Origin: Ustilaginoidea virens
Lineage: Eukaryota; Ascomycota; Sordariomycetes; Hypocreales; Clavicipitaceae
Assembly (NCBI RefSeq): GCF_000687475.1
Contig: NC_057319.1
Span: 5,384,001 to 5,448,000 of the forward strand
Direction of reading: 5' to 3'
Length of the DNA stretch: 64,000 nt
Positions 10,675 through 20,821 of the stretch are shown one piece after another. The translations under genes and the position numbers were made by a program. The stretch's first letter is position 1. Every line of letters begins with the position of its first letter. The notes below the pieces were generated by a model. The model made no database searches. It saw nothing but the letters and a program-made list of their open reading frames with translations, and was not told where the DNA came from.

Positions 10675-11838
10675 ATGGCTCCCGCTGTTGCGCTGGCGCG
10701 CTCGTTCCGGGGCACGATGCCCGGCGGCAACACCGACGCGGACGGCACGCTGGGCTCGCCCGGCGGCCCTCTGGCCGAGGCCGGCCGGTTGCTCGCGCGG
10801 GACCATGGCTCGCCGCCCAGGGGAGACCCCTCGCACGGGGTGCTGGACCCGCACGACATCAACAACGCCGGCTTCTTTGTGCTGTTCGCGCTGATCGGGG
10901 CGGCGTTTGTCTTGACAGGCATCTGGTTCTTCTTCTGGGCCAAGAACGGCGGGTTCCACTTCAAGGAGAACGACTGGGAGGAGTACAAGTCGACGGTGCT
11001 GCGGCGCAAGGGCCCCAACGGGACGGTGCTGACGGGGGCGACGCCGTCGACGGACCTCGGGGGCGGCAGCGTGTACAAGGACGTGGGCAGGGGTAGGGGC
11101 GAGGGCGAGGGCGAGGGCGACGACGACGGCACCACCGTGGTGACGGAGAGCACGGCGCTGAGCGGCGTCACGGCGGGGGCGAGCGACGTGGCGGCCAGGG
11201 AGGAGCGCCGGGCCAAGCAGCAGCGGCGGGAGCGGGAGCGCCGCAAGCGCCGCGGCGACAAGGCGAGGGCGGCGGCGGCGGCGCAGGCAGAGGACGGCGG
11301 CGGCTGCGACGAGGCGGCCGAGAAGGCAGCCGAGGAGCAGCTCCGCAGCTACCGGCACGAAAAGGCCGCCCGGGTGGGCGGGCTCAACAAGGAGGCGGAC
11401 GGGTCGCAGTGGGACGGGTCGACCAACCCGGCCGACTCGACCGTGTCGTCCGAGCTGCTGTCCAGCCGGCAGACGGCGATGACGGGGACGACGGGGACGA
11501 CGGGGACGACGGGGACGACGGGGACGACGACGGCGGCGGCGGCCAGGAAGGCGGGGGCGATCCGCAAGGTGTACTCAACGGCGGACCGCAACGCCGCGCG
11601 CGAGTCGGAGCGTCTGCGGTCCGAGGCGCGCAGCCGGGCGCGGGAGGAGAGGCGCGCGGCTCGTCGCGACTTTAGCTACGACCGGCCGGGGGCGTCGGAG
11701 AGCGCGGCCAGCGAGAGCCTGCTGGAGGGGAGCGACCTGGGGACCAAGAGCTATCATCACCCGCGGCCGGAGCTGAGGGCGCTGAGGGAGCAGGAGCGGG
11801 AGGAGCGGAGGGCCCGGCGCGCGGGGCACCGGGGATGA
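10675..11838 (+). CDS. Single-pass membrane protein with charged cytosolic-like tail, function unknown
   Basis: 387 codons, no intron visible. The ATG at 10675 has A at -3 and G at +4; the upstream open extension to 10477 is almost all Lys/Asp from a purine tract and is taken as leader. Residues about 62-88 form one hydrophobic segment (FFVLFALIGAAFVLTGIWFF), followed by a conserved-looking juxtamembrane block (FHFKENDWEEYKSTVLRRKG, then TDLGGGSVYKD). The rest is low complexity: a Gly/Glu run, a highly charged Arg/Glu/Lys segment (about 180-215), Thr-Gly-Thr repeats encoded by a 9-bp tandem array, and an Arg/Glu-rich C terminus. I recall the membrane plus juxtamembrane block as conserved in filamentous ascomycetes but know no function. 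The gene on its 3' side is also a single-pass membrane protein (Ssh4-like) in the same direction; a functional link is only conjecture. Confidence 0.75.
   Translation: MAPAVALARSFRGTMPGGNTDADGTLGSPGGPLAEAGRLLARDHGSPPRGDPSHGVLDPHDINNAGFFVLFALIGAAFVLTGIWFFFWAKNGGFHFKENDWEEYKSTVLRRKGPNGTVLTGATPSTDLGGGSVYKDVGRGRGEGEGEGDDDGTTVVTESTALSGVTAGASDVAAREERRAKQQRRERERRKRRGDKARAAAAAQAEDGGGCDEAAEKAAEEQLRSYRHEKAARVGGLNKEADGSQWDGSTNPADSTVSSELLSSRQTAMTGTTGTTGTTGTTGTTTAAAARKAGAIRKVYSTADRNAARESERLRSEARSRAREERRAARRDFSYDRPGASESAASESLLEGSDLGTKSYHHPRPELRALREQEREERRARRAGHRG
11478..11532 (+). repeat. In-frame 9-bp repeat (GACGGGGAC)n inside coding sequence
   Basis: Five to six units encode a Thr-Gly-Thr tract. A related 9-bp unit appears again just after the stop codon. 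Confidence 0.9.
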
Positions 11839-11945
11839 CGGGGCTGACGGGGATGACGGGGATGACGGGGATGATAGGCATGGTGGGGATGATGGGGATG
11901 ACGGGGATGACGGGGACAACGGGAATGATGGGGATGATGATGGCG
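11833..11945 (+). repeat. Degenerate 9-bp minisatellite (GGGGATGAC)n in the 3' region
   Basis: About 12 degenerate units run across and beyond the stop codon of the upstream gene. In another frame they give a Met-Thr-Gly repeat that is not a gene. Confidence 0.85.
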
Positions 11946-13302
11946 GATGGAGTTGATGCTGCGTTGCGTGCGCATGTCGAGGGTCTTTGTGTTGAGCATC
12001 AGGTCTTGCATGCATGCATGTACTGTACTCCCGTACGGAGTACTCTGTAGTAAATGGACAATGTCTGGTCTGGTGGGTCGGCAGCAGTCGTCAGGTTCTG
12101 CTACATATCAGTATCAGTCTGGCCGTCAGCTGCGGGTGGAGCTGGTCGCTGGTCTGGTCGCAGGCCGCCTGGCCTGTGGGACCTTGGGCCACGCAGCGCA
12201 GGCCAACTGGCAACTCGCAAACCCAAAACTGCCGCCGTCCATGATCTATCCTGCCTTGGCAAACCCAAGCCAAGCCATTGAAGCCAAGCCGAAGCCAAGA
12301 AGGCAGGCCAGGCCAGGCCGGCACAGCACAGCACAGCACAGCATTCCCGCTCCCGCTGCAGCGAGCAGTCGCCCAGGGCCCGTGTCGTCGTGTCTGGTCT
12401 GGTCGTGGTCGCTCGCTCGCTCGCTCCCTAATGTTGGCTGCTGCCAGCTGCCAGCTGCCCGCTGCCCGCTGCCAGCCAGCCAGTGCCCTCGTCCCCGTCC
12501 CGCCCTCGGGACCCCGCCAATCACCGCCCTCGTGCTCCTCGCATCTATCTCGTCGCTGTCCGACGACTCGCTTTCCCTCACCAACCTGGCCGGTCCATCG
12601 TCATCCATCCCTCCATCCCTCCATCCATCCATCCTTTCATCCTTCCTCCTTCTTTTCGTTCATCCTTTGTCCACTTCCCTCCACCCATCCCATCTTTGCT
12701 GGCACCCCTCCTGCGTCTCAACCAAACCACCCGCGCCCGCTGTGGCAAACCCCGAAGCCCAACCCCGTCAATCCGCCCAGCTGACAAAACCCCGACATCG
12801 CATCCAAACCTCTGCTCTCCTTCCGTCTCGGCAACCCTCCCGTCCCTCGCGCCCGCCTCCCGGCCGCCTTTGCTTCGTCGTCTTCTCCTGGCGCTCAAAC
12901 CTCGAGCCTCGTTCCCGGCCGAGAACCGAATCCACGCGGGCGGCTGAAACCTCCGTTCCACAACATCGCATGATCCAGACCCCAGACCCGCCGGCCGATT
13001 GCTGCGTGACGACGACGACGACGACGACGGATGATCTGACCCGTCAGCCAGCACCGTCCCGTCGCCCGACTTTTCACCATCGCGGCACCAGCTAGCTTAA
13101 CGTCTCTGCACCCACCGTCGCGGCCCGTTACCGAGCGCCCCGGGATTCCCGTCCTTTGTTTCGCGAGCGGCTCGACCCTCCCCTCCCGCCGCTGTCCTTG
13201 TCGTGCGGGCAGAGCAACCTGCCGTGTCTTTTTTCCCCAAGCTCGCTCGAGTCTTTTGCGTCGCGTTTGGATGGCCTGGCGGTCGCGTCCCGTGTTTCCA
13301 TC
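11946..13302. other. Intergenic region and likely promoter/5' leader of the Ssh4-like gene
   Basis: No coding sequence recognised. From about 12480 to 13300 the + strand is C/T-rich, typical of promoters and leaders of highly transcribed fungal genes, and includes an ATCC microsatellite (12601-12640). The open frames here lack domain content. Confidence 0.55.
12601..12640. repeat. ATCC/CATC microsatellite
   Basis: CATCCATCCCTC-type units, about ten tetranucleotides, interrupted. Upstream of the Ssh4-like gene. Confidence 0.85.
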
Positions 13303-15156
13303 ATGACTGCGGACCCTCCTTCTTCTGCCTTTACCGGCGTCATCGTCGGCCTCGTCTCCTCGTTTGGGTCCATCATCTTCATCGCCGTGGTTGTCTTTAT
13401 CTTTTGGGCGTCGGGATGCGCGGGATGCGCGGGATCCGGTCGGATCATCCTCGACCGGCTCGGGCGACCCGGCGAGTATGACGACGACGAGGCCTTTGCG
13501 AGGGAGGAGGCCGAGGCGCTGGACACCATGGATGATATGGCGCGGGCGGAATATCTCAGAGCAAAAGGTACGTGCGCGAACGAATGGCGGAGCAGTTGTC
13601 CAGCCGAAGAGCAGCAGTGTGCTCGTTGGGCGGTTTTTTTTGGTCCGTTTCCATCCGGAAAGCTAATCCCCGTTGCGTCTCCCCCCAGCTTTTGTAACGG
13701 CCAACCCCCCGGAGTCGCTGCCTACAGACATCTCCCTCTCGCAGTACCTCGCGATTCAGGAAAAAGGCATTTCGGCCTGGGAGTTTGAGCCCGAGCTGGA
13801 AGTTGCCAATTGCTTTGTCGAGGCCCGCACCGAGATTGAATTCTTTGACTCTGAATGCACCGTCATGAGCAATCTGCCTGTGCCGAAGCAGAATGACGTC
13901 TACTACTGGGAAGCCAAGATTTACGACAAGCCCGACAGCACACTCTTGAGCATAGGGATGGCTACCAAGCCGTATCCCTTGTTTCGACTGCCTGGTGGGT
14001 TTTGTCCCTTTTTTTTTTTTTCCTTTTTCCTTTTCTTCCTTACTTTTCTTCTTCTGCCCCCCCCCACCCCCCTGCAAGCAAATATTCCCTAACTCTGGGC
14101 CGTTCCCAAGGCTACCACAAATACTCGGTCGCCTACTTCTCAGACGGTTCCCGCCACTACAACCAGCCATTCAGCTCTACGCCGTACGGCCCGAAACTGG
14201 TCCAAGGCGACGTCGTCGGCGTCGGATACAGACCAAGGACCGGCGCCATCTTCTTCACCCGCAACGGCAAGCGGTTCGACGAGGTAGTCCACGGGCTCAA
14301 GTCGCAAAACTTCTTCCCCGCCGTCGGCGCCAGAGGTCCCGCCATTGTCCACGTCAACCTGGGGCAGTCGGGCTTTGTCTTCATCGAGGCAAACGTCAAG
14401 AAATGGGGTCTCGCCCCCGTCACGGGGAGTCTGGCGCCGCCGCCGCCATACGGCTCCGAGCAGGGCAGCATCCTGCTGGAGATTGGGACAAAGGACGGCA
14501 TGACGTCGAGGCAGGGCCGACCTCACGGGCAGTCGGTCAGCGGCTCGCCCTACACCGTCGGGCCGCGCAGCAGCTTCGGCCTCGGCCTGCACGGGCGGAC
14601 GAGAAGCGGCAACTTTCGGGTGCTGCCGCCGACGAGCCCCGGGCCTGTCCGCAGCCCTACCGACATTTCTCTGGCCCAGCTGGTGCCCAACGACGACGAG
14701 GGCGAGGCCAGCGGCAGCAACCGAGACGCCAGCCAGCATGAACAACACCAACACCTTGGTCAACAGCAGCAGCAGCAGCAGCAGCAGCAACTGCACCAAG
14801 AGCATCATGGCGACGACGAAAACCCGCTGCATCTGCACCTGGAGGACGCGACCAACCCTCCGCCGGGCTATGCCAGCCCCACCCCGTCCGATTCCGAGGA
14901 CCGGCGACGATGCAGCATGGACGGCGAGGACACGCCTCTCATGCGGGCCAGCGGCACGCGCAGCCGGGGCAACTCGTCTGCCACGGTGACGCCGCAGACG
15001 CCGCCGCATCCTCCGGTCCCCAGCTACAGCGACGCGGTCCGAGCCGGTGCCGGTGCCGGTGCCGGGCAGCATGGGCGCGGGCGCGGGCACGGGCACGGGC
15101 ACGCACACGGGCAGCGGCGAGGCAGCGTGGGCTCGGCATCCTCGGCCAACTCCTAA
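13303..15156 (+). CDS. Ssh4/Ear1-like endosomal SPRY-domain adaptor (three exons)
   Basis: Exons are 13303-13567, 13689-13994 and 14111-15156, giving 538 residues. Intron 1 begins GTACGT and intron 2 begins GTGGGT with a CTAAC branch site; both phases join cleanly. Residues about 10-35 form one membrane segment near the N terminus, then an acidic stretch. A SPRY domain covers roughly residues 110-290 (VYYWEAKIYDKP, YHKYSVAYFSDGSRHYN, GDVVGVGYRP, IFFTRNGKRFDEV). The tail is disordered with a poly-Gln tract, Gly/His repeats and two PPxY motifs, PPPY (301-304) and PPGY (441-444), plus PVPSY near 492. In yeast, Ssh4 and Ear1 are single-pass endosomal/vacuolar adaptors that recruit the Rsp5 ubiquitin ligase through PPxY motifs to sort membrane proteins into multivesicular bodies. 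The same role is inferred here from domain order and motifs. Confidence 0.88.
13568..13688 (+). other. Intron 1 of the Ssh4-like gene
   Basis: 121 bp, GTACGT donor, C-run then CAG acceptor, a GCTAATC candidate branch site about 25 bp before the acceptor. Splicing restores the frame across AK/AFVTANPP. Confidence 0.85.
13995..14110 (+). other. Intron 2 of the Ssh4-like gene
   Basis: 116 bp, GTGGGT donor, T- and C-rich tracts, CCCTAAC branch site, CCCAAG acceptor. Joins RLPG to YHKYSV inside the SPRY domain. Confidence 0.88.
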
Positions 15157-15179
15157 GGGCGTTTCGTTTCGCTTTTTTT

Positions 15180-15440
15180 TCTGGCCCGGGTTTCTGTTGG
15201 CCTTGGTTTCTGCTGGCCTTGGTTTCTGTTGGGCTTGATTTCTGCTTGGCCTGGGTTTCTGTTTCGGCCTGGGTATCTGTCGGCCTGGGTTTCTGTTTGG
15301 CCAGGGTTTCTGTTTCGGCCTGGATTTCTGTTGGCCTGGGTTTCTGTTTTTTTTTTTTTTTTTTTTTTAAGCCCGGATTTCTGTCGGCCTGGTTTCTGTT
15401 TTGGCCTAAATGTTTCTGTTTTCTTGGCCCGGATTTCTCT
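15180..15440 (+). repeat. Degenerate 16-18-bp minisatellite (GGTTTCTGTTGGCCTG)n
   Basis: About 13 imperfect units of TTTCTGTTGGCCTGGG type interrupted by a T-run at 15345-15368. It starts immediately after the Ssh4-like stop codon. Confidence 0.85.
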
Positions 15441-16389
15441 TTTAGTCGCAAGAGCAGCATAGCACGGGAGGATCAATCAGTCTTTTGCATATGTACCACC
15501 GACGCGGCAGCCACACCTCCCCCTCCCGGCTGCACCAGTCGTCGTTTGCCCTCTCTTTTCCTTCCCTCTCGGAACACCCCCCCCCCCCCCCTCCCCAGCT
15601 CGGAGCAGCGCGCCGAAACGGCATCCAGTAGGAGGGATTTGGCCGGCCGGCCCCGGGGCGTTGGTTGCACGCGGCGCCTGGAGTTTTCGCATTTCCCATT
15701 TCCTTTTTCCTTTTTTTTTTTTTTTTTTCCTTTTTCCTTTTTTTCGAGCATTGGAACTGGGCGCGTTTTGTTTTGGACGGGATGGGATGGGATGGGACAA
15801 CCTGACACGATGGGGGACGGCGGGGCCTACACCTTGTTTCCGTTCGTTCGATCGATCGTTCGTTCTTTCTTTCTTTCTTTAGAGATTGTCTGCAGCTTGC
15901 TACATGATGAGACGGGACCTGCGATGAGCGTTCATCCTTCTTCTCCGCCGACCACGCAAATCAGCGGGTGCGACACACACACATCAACACATCAACACGC
16001 AGCAACGCACGAGACGGCCGCAGCCCCAAACTTGGTCCTTTTGCCGTGTCGCGTATTTCCCCGCCCCGGCGTGCATCCCCGCGCCCACCACCATTCAAAG
16101 TCACCTTGACTATCCGATGAGCAAAAAAACCATCCCCGTGCGCGCAAAACCCCCCAAAAAAAAATAATAAAACAAAATAAAAAAAACATACAAGACGGCA
16201 AAATACAAGACCAAGACAACTTCCGGCAGTGACGTTCCTTGTGCAAGTCCAAATCGAAACGGGTGCTGCTGCATACATTGGTGGCAAGGCAAGGCAAAGT
16301 ACAGGGAGGCAAAATGCAAAAAAAGATGCTGCAGAGGGGGGCGCAGGACAATGCGTGCTGCGCTGCGCGGATACGCAGGCCAGGCGGAA

Positions 16390-16670
16390 CAACAAAGCTG
16401 CGCAGGTGCAGGCAGAGGGCGAGACATGCAGGCGGAACATGCGGCGGCGCAGATGCAGGGAAACGGACAAAATGACATGACATGCAGGCAAAACATGCGG
16501 CGCAGATATATACAGGCAAAAAAGACAGGCACCAAACAAACGTACCGCGCAGATACAGGCAAAAAGGCATGCAGACAAAAAGTGCAACTGCGCATATACA
16601 GGCAAACAGGCGTGCAGACAAGAGTGTACTGCGCAGATGGAGGCAAGCAAAAAAGAGCCATGCGCAAACC
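16390..16670. repeat. Dispersed short motif cluster (CAGGCAAAA / GCGCAGAT / GCATGCAGAC)
   Basis: Around ten irregularly spaced copies of a loose 20-30-bp motif combining GCGCAGATA, ACAGGCAAA and GCAGACA. It is too degenerate for clean unit borders. Confidence 0.55.
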
Positions 16671-16680
16671 ATGCTCGCAG

Positions 16681-16770
16681 ACACAGCCAGACACAGCCAG
16701 ACACAGCCAGACACAGCCAGACACAGCCAGGCACAGCCAGGCACAGCCAGACACAGCCAGACACAGCCAG
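16681..16770. repeat. 10-bp tandem repeat (ACACAGCCAG) x9
   Basis: Nine contiguous units; units 6 and 7 carry the same A-to-G change at position 1. Confidence 0.95.
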
Positions 16771-16968
16771 AGGCAGACAAACTTTGCTCAAATCAGGCAA
16801 ACGCGTCACCGCAACCAAGACCCAAACGCCCCAACTCCATTCCATGCTCTACAAGCCGCGCCGTGCAGACGCCAATGCTGCCAGTAAACCCAGACGCCAT
16901 GTCAGTCTCGCTAAAATCGTATATGCTTTCCGTAAGGAGTGAAATGTCTATCCGGTGCTTTTTGCGTG

Positions 16969-17278
16969 TTCCATCACAAGGAGTGTCTATAAATGCTGGG
17001 TATCTCTTTTTTTTTTTTTTTCCCATCACAAGGAGCGTGTAAATGTGCAAATGCTGAAGTGGGTATCTTTTGCTTTTCCATCGCAAGGAGTGTAAATGCT
17101 GAGCGGGTATCTTTTTTTCTTCCATCACAAGGAGTGTAAATGCTAAGCGGGTATCTTTTTTTCTTCCATCAAAAGGAGTGTACAAATGGTGAGTGCCGTT
17201 CTCCATCACAAGGAGTGTGCAAATGCCGAGGGCCGTTCTCCATCGCAAGGAGTGTAAATGCTGAGTGGGGTATCAAAG
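16969..17278. repeat. 37-52-bp minisatellite, seven units (core TCCATCACAAGGAGTG)
   Basis: Units start near 16970, 17022, 17077, 17119, 17164, 17201 and 17239. Each reads CCATCRCAAGGAGTG, then AAATGCTGAG, then GGGTATCTTTT. The last units differ in the tail (GCCGTTC instead of GGTATC). Confidence 0.85.
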
Positions 17279-18317
17279 CTGTTTCTCTCACCGAGCGTTT
17301 GCGGTGTTTGGCCATCGGGTATCGTGGACAAGTAACGAGTATTAGGTATTATGTCGATGGGATGGGGGCATCGACGCCTTGTTGGCGTCGTAAAAGGACT
17401 GTCGCCGAGATCAACTCGGTTCAAAGGAGTGCAGGTCCGCCAGAAAGGGGGGGGGGGATTGTCGCAGCCAGCCCGGCCCGGCGAACGAAAGGTGATTTTA
17501 GCGAGTGTGCAAGGAATGGAAATGTACATGGCGCGTCTTTTGCGTCCAGACAAAAACGAGGTGCGTCGACGGTGAGGAGACGAGACGAAAAAAAAAAAAA
17601 AAAAAGAAAAGAAAAAAAAAACCACGTGCGGAAAAAAGAGCTCCGGATCCAAGGTCCAACCTAGGTGACGCTGGCGCTGTTGATGTTTGTGTTTTCGTCA
17701 TTGGAAAGCGGAGCCAAGCGACATGCAAAAACAGCTCCAATCCAAAAGTCGAACCGAGTAACCCATTGCCCTGCCGTTGGTCCAAAAGTCAAGCGGCGCC
17801 AAGCAAGTCAGTGAGTGCCCTGGTCATTGCGTCCTCGGTCCGTGTCCCGGGGCTGTCTCCTCGCTCGCATCCCTCGCCTGGGCGACACCATCAGGCACCA
17901 GCGCCGAATGCGCCAACGGCGACGGGCAGTGCGCGTCTGACGACACCGACGCCGTATGGCCATGTTTGCCATGCCGCGTACCGTGCAAAGGAACGGGAGA
18001 CTCGGGCATGGGCAGCAATCCCAGCTGGTCGCCGTTGCCACACGGCCGAGTTCCTGCATACATTGTGTCCTGGAAAGACGGATACGCCAGCATGTTGCTT
18101 GAAGAAACCGAGAGCCTGGTAGAAAAGAAGAACAAACGAGTCAATCCAACAGTGTCCCTGGCAAAGAGGCGCGGCAAGACTCTCCAGGCCGTGTGCATGT
18201 GCACGCGCGAATCAGTGTGAAGGCGGGCGGGGAGGGGGGACGAACGACGAAAAAAAAGAAAAAAAAAAAAAAAGCGTGATGTGCGCAGGAAGAGAGAGCA
18301 TGCAAAGGGAGTCTTTT

Positions 18318-20821
18318 CTAGATCCACACGGGCTGGTGGGGAGTCACGAACCCGAGGCCGTAGCTGCTATGAGCTTCGTGGTAAACCGACGGCTGACCAG
18401 TGGCGAGATAGGCGGGGGGGCTTCCTTGCAAGTCGTAGGACGCATACTCTTCCGTGTCGCTGTACGTCGCCGACCCCTCAAACGTGGACGAGGTAGGGCT
18501 GTAGGCTCCGGTGTACGAGGGCGACGGCACGCTGAGGTATTGCGGGTTCGAAAAGGAAGACGACAGCATCGACGGGCTGCCCGAGTGCGAATGGCTGCCA
18601 GGAATGGCGGCGCTGTTGAGCATGGGCATCCCCTCTGCGCTGTAGCCAAAGGCAGGGCTTCCAAAGGGCAGGAAGGCCGAGGAGGAAACCGGGGTCATGG
18701 ACGCGTTGCTGCCGTTGCCGTTGCCGTTGCCGCCGCCGTTGCTCCTGCCGCTGCCGCTGCCGTTGTTGCCCTGGTGCACTGGAAAGTTGGGAGGGTGAAA
18801 CTGCGGAAAGGAACGCGTCCGCTCAGGGTGAACCCAGCCCATGCGCGAGCGGAAATCGCCCACCGCGTTGATCGGGTACTCCATCAGGGTGAGGGGCGTC
18901 TCGCGCCGCAGACCTCCCTCGGAGCCGCCCGCCAGGCTGATGGACATGAGGCGCCGGGCGATTTCCTCAATGGGCGAGATGCTCAGACTTCCAAAGTACG
19001 CCGCGCCAATCTCGGGAAACAGGCGCTCCATGAGGAGGGCCACTGTGTACAGGTGGGCAATGACTACGAGCGAGTTGGCCGACCCGTGGAAGTTCTGCAG
19101 GTACCCGACAGGCATCCAGAAGAGCCACGTCCTCAAGGGTTGCAGGCGCTCGTACTGCTGGGCAATGGAAAGCGTGGGGCTGATCTTGCGAGAGCCCTTG
19201 AGGAAGCCAACGAGGTGCTGCACCTGGGTGGTCTCCTCCTTGTGGTGCTTCAGGTGCGATTCAACCTTTTGTACCTGTTCAAGGGTGCGCTGGAAGGCCT
19301 GGATGTCCTCATCCCGAGGCTGGGTTGGTCTGTGATCGGGTGCAGGAGAGGGAGGTGCCGTGGGAAAGGTGCTGCTCTCGGCGATGAAGTCGCCAAACTG
19401 GGACTCGTGCTTCCATGCGTCCATCGCGTCAATAACCTGTCGTGCAACCGGCAACACGTCAGCAAACCGTCCAACGGGCGGGAAAAGGCAGAGGGCAAAA
19501 GGGGAAAGGGACAAAGGGGTGGGAGGGGACCAAGGAACGGAAGCTGCATCAGGGGTTGGCTGCTTCAAAATACATGAACAAGTCACATTGCCATTCCCAA
19601 TGTCAATAAACATGGAAATGACTTTTCTTTTTTACAAAGAAAAAAAAAAAAAAAGGGAAAAAGGAAGAAGAAAAAAAAACATGGTGACATGGGCAATATC
19701 TCGAGTTACGTACTGTCGAGGTTCCCTGCATTAGCTGGGTCCAGCTGCGCCTATCACACATGTCATTAGCCGCTGTGCTCACATCTCACACACAACACAC
19801 AAAGGCGGCTCGTTGCAGAGCAAAGACTTGGGTGTGCTCACCAATCTGTAGCTTGCCAGGAGAGGACGAGAGAAGCAGCCAGGATGGCATCCGAAGTCTC
19901 ACGAGAAAAAGTACCAATGGCCTCATGAAGCCCACTGAGGGCGATGCCCCGATGCTCAAAAGCCATGCTGCCAACCAAGGGGCAGTCGGTAAGGAAAGCA
20001 ATGTGCATGGCAGAAAAGGCGAGCAGAGCATGCATCACATAGGGGGTTGTGGCACCAATCCTGAGGAGACTAGAACAACAACAACAAAACGTCAGCCTAT
20101 CTTTGACCCGCGTCATTTTTTTTTGTGTTTTCGCTTTCTCGCAAATCATGCATAGCACTTACGTAGGGATGTGACGGGTCCAGAGCGTAAAGTTGTTGGC
20201 GTCAATGGTGGAAAGCTGGTGGTAGAGGTTGGCGACGTGGTAGATGAGACGCAAATCTTCGACCGAGTGCAGGTGCGGTATGGGAGCTGGGTAGACCTGC
20301 AAGGACGGGAACGGGAAGACGCCCGTAGACTGCCACTCCGCGATGGCTGCCTCAACTTGAGGCGTCCACATGAGGTCTGGCTTGTCCGGTGTGGTCGAGC
20401 GGTCAGCGTCGAGGACCTGTACGTCGTTGTACGGGCAGCGGATCTTGTGTTTGGTGCAGTTACGACTGGATAGGTAGAGAGGGATTAGCGGCCCAACGAC
20501 TTTCCAACGTTGCCGAGAATAATGCGTTTGCTATTCTGTCCGACTGTCCCTGATGCATTGCGCGTTTTGCCTTTTCTTGTCATGCCCAAAGAGCGTCACC
20601 AGGGCAGGGATCAAGCGCCCCAGGTTCATTCATGGCTTACCATTGGGGAAAGTTTTCATCACAGCGAATGTGACGTCTCTTGCAAGTCTCACAGCCCTTG
20701 CGAGACTTGGTATGGCTATTCACAGGTTCGGTCAGCACGAGCGTTGGTCCACGCTTCCAAGAAAAAAAGTATTGGGCGTCACTAACCTGCGACGAGGAGG
20801 ACCACCGCCAGGACCAGCCAT
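18318..20821 (-). CDS. Zn2Cys6 fungal transcription factor (six exons)
   Basis: Exons on the minus strand are 20821-20787, 20715-20641, 20465-20163, 20069-19842, 19750-19714 and 19436-18318, giving 598 residues. Every junction is GT-AG, phases join without error, and introns 1 and 3 carry CTGAC branch sites. The start is MAGPGGGPPRRSHTKSRKG. The binuclear zinc cluster has Cys at 20, 23, 30, 37, 40 and 47 (C-x2-C-x6-C-x6-C-x2-C-x6-C), assembled only after splicing introns 1 and 2. Residues about 75-350 look like the helical middle region of fungal C6 regulators (YVMHALLAFSAMH, LVLSWQATDWRSWTQLMQGT). The C-terminal third is Gly/Asn- and Ser/Pro/Tyr-rich, probably disordered or activating. Such proteins bind CGG half-sites in the nucleus. 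The target pathway is not evident and no cluster of enzymes is adjacent. Confidence 0.88.

Larger units (their letters stand above)
15157..18317. other. Intergenic region between convergent genes, minisatellite-rich
   Basis: No gene recognised on either strand. Long frames here (for example 15961-16845, minus) read through tandem repeats and give Cys/Trp/Leu-periodic nonsense. It holds three minisatellites (listed), homopolymer runs near 15345, 15583, 15712 and 17587, and the 3' regions of both flanking genes. Confidence 0.6.

Noticed and set aside
15961..16845. 294-codon minus-strand frame with Cys/Trp/Leu repeats
   Set aside because: Its periodicity comes from the ACACAGCCAG minisatellite and the neighbouring motif cluster; no independent coding signal.
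16969..17278. CRISPR-like array
   Set aside because: The repeats are contiguous and degenerate without unique spacers, and the host is a eukaryote; it is a minisatellite.
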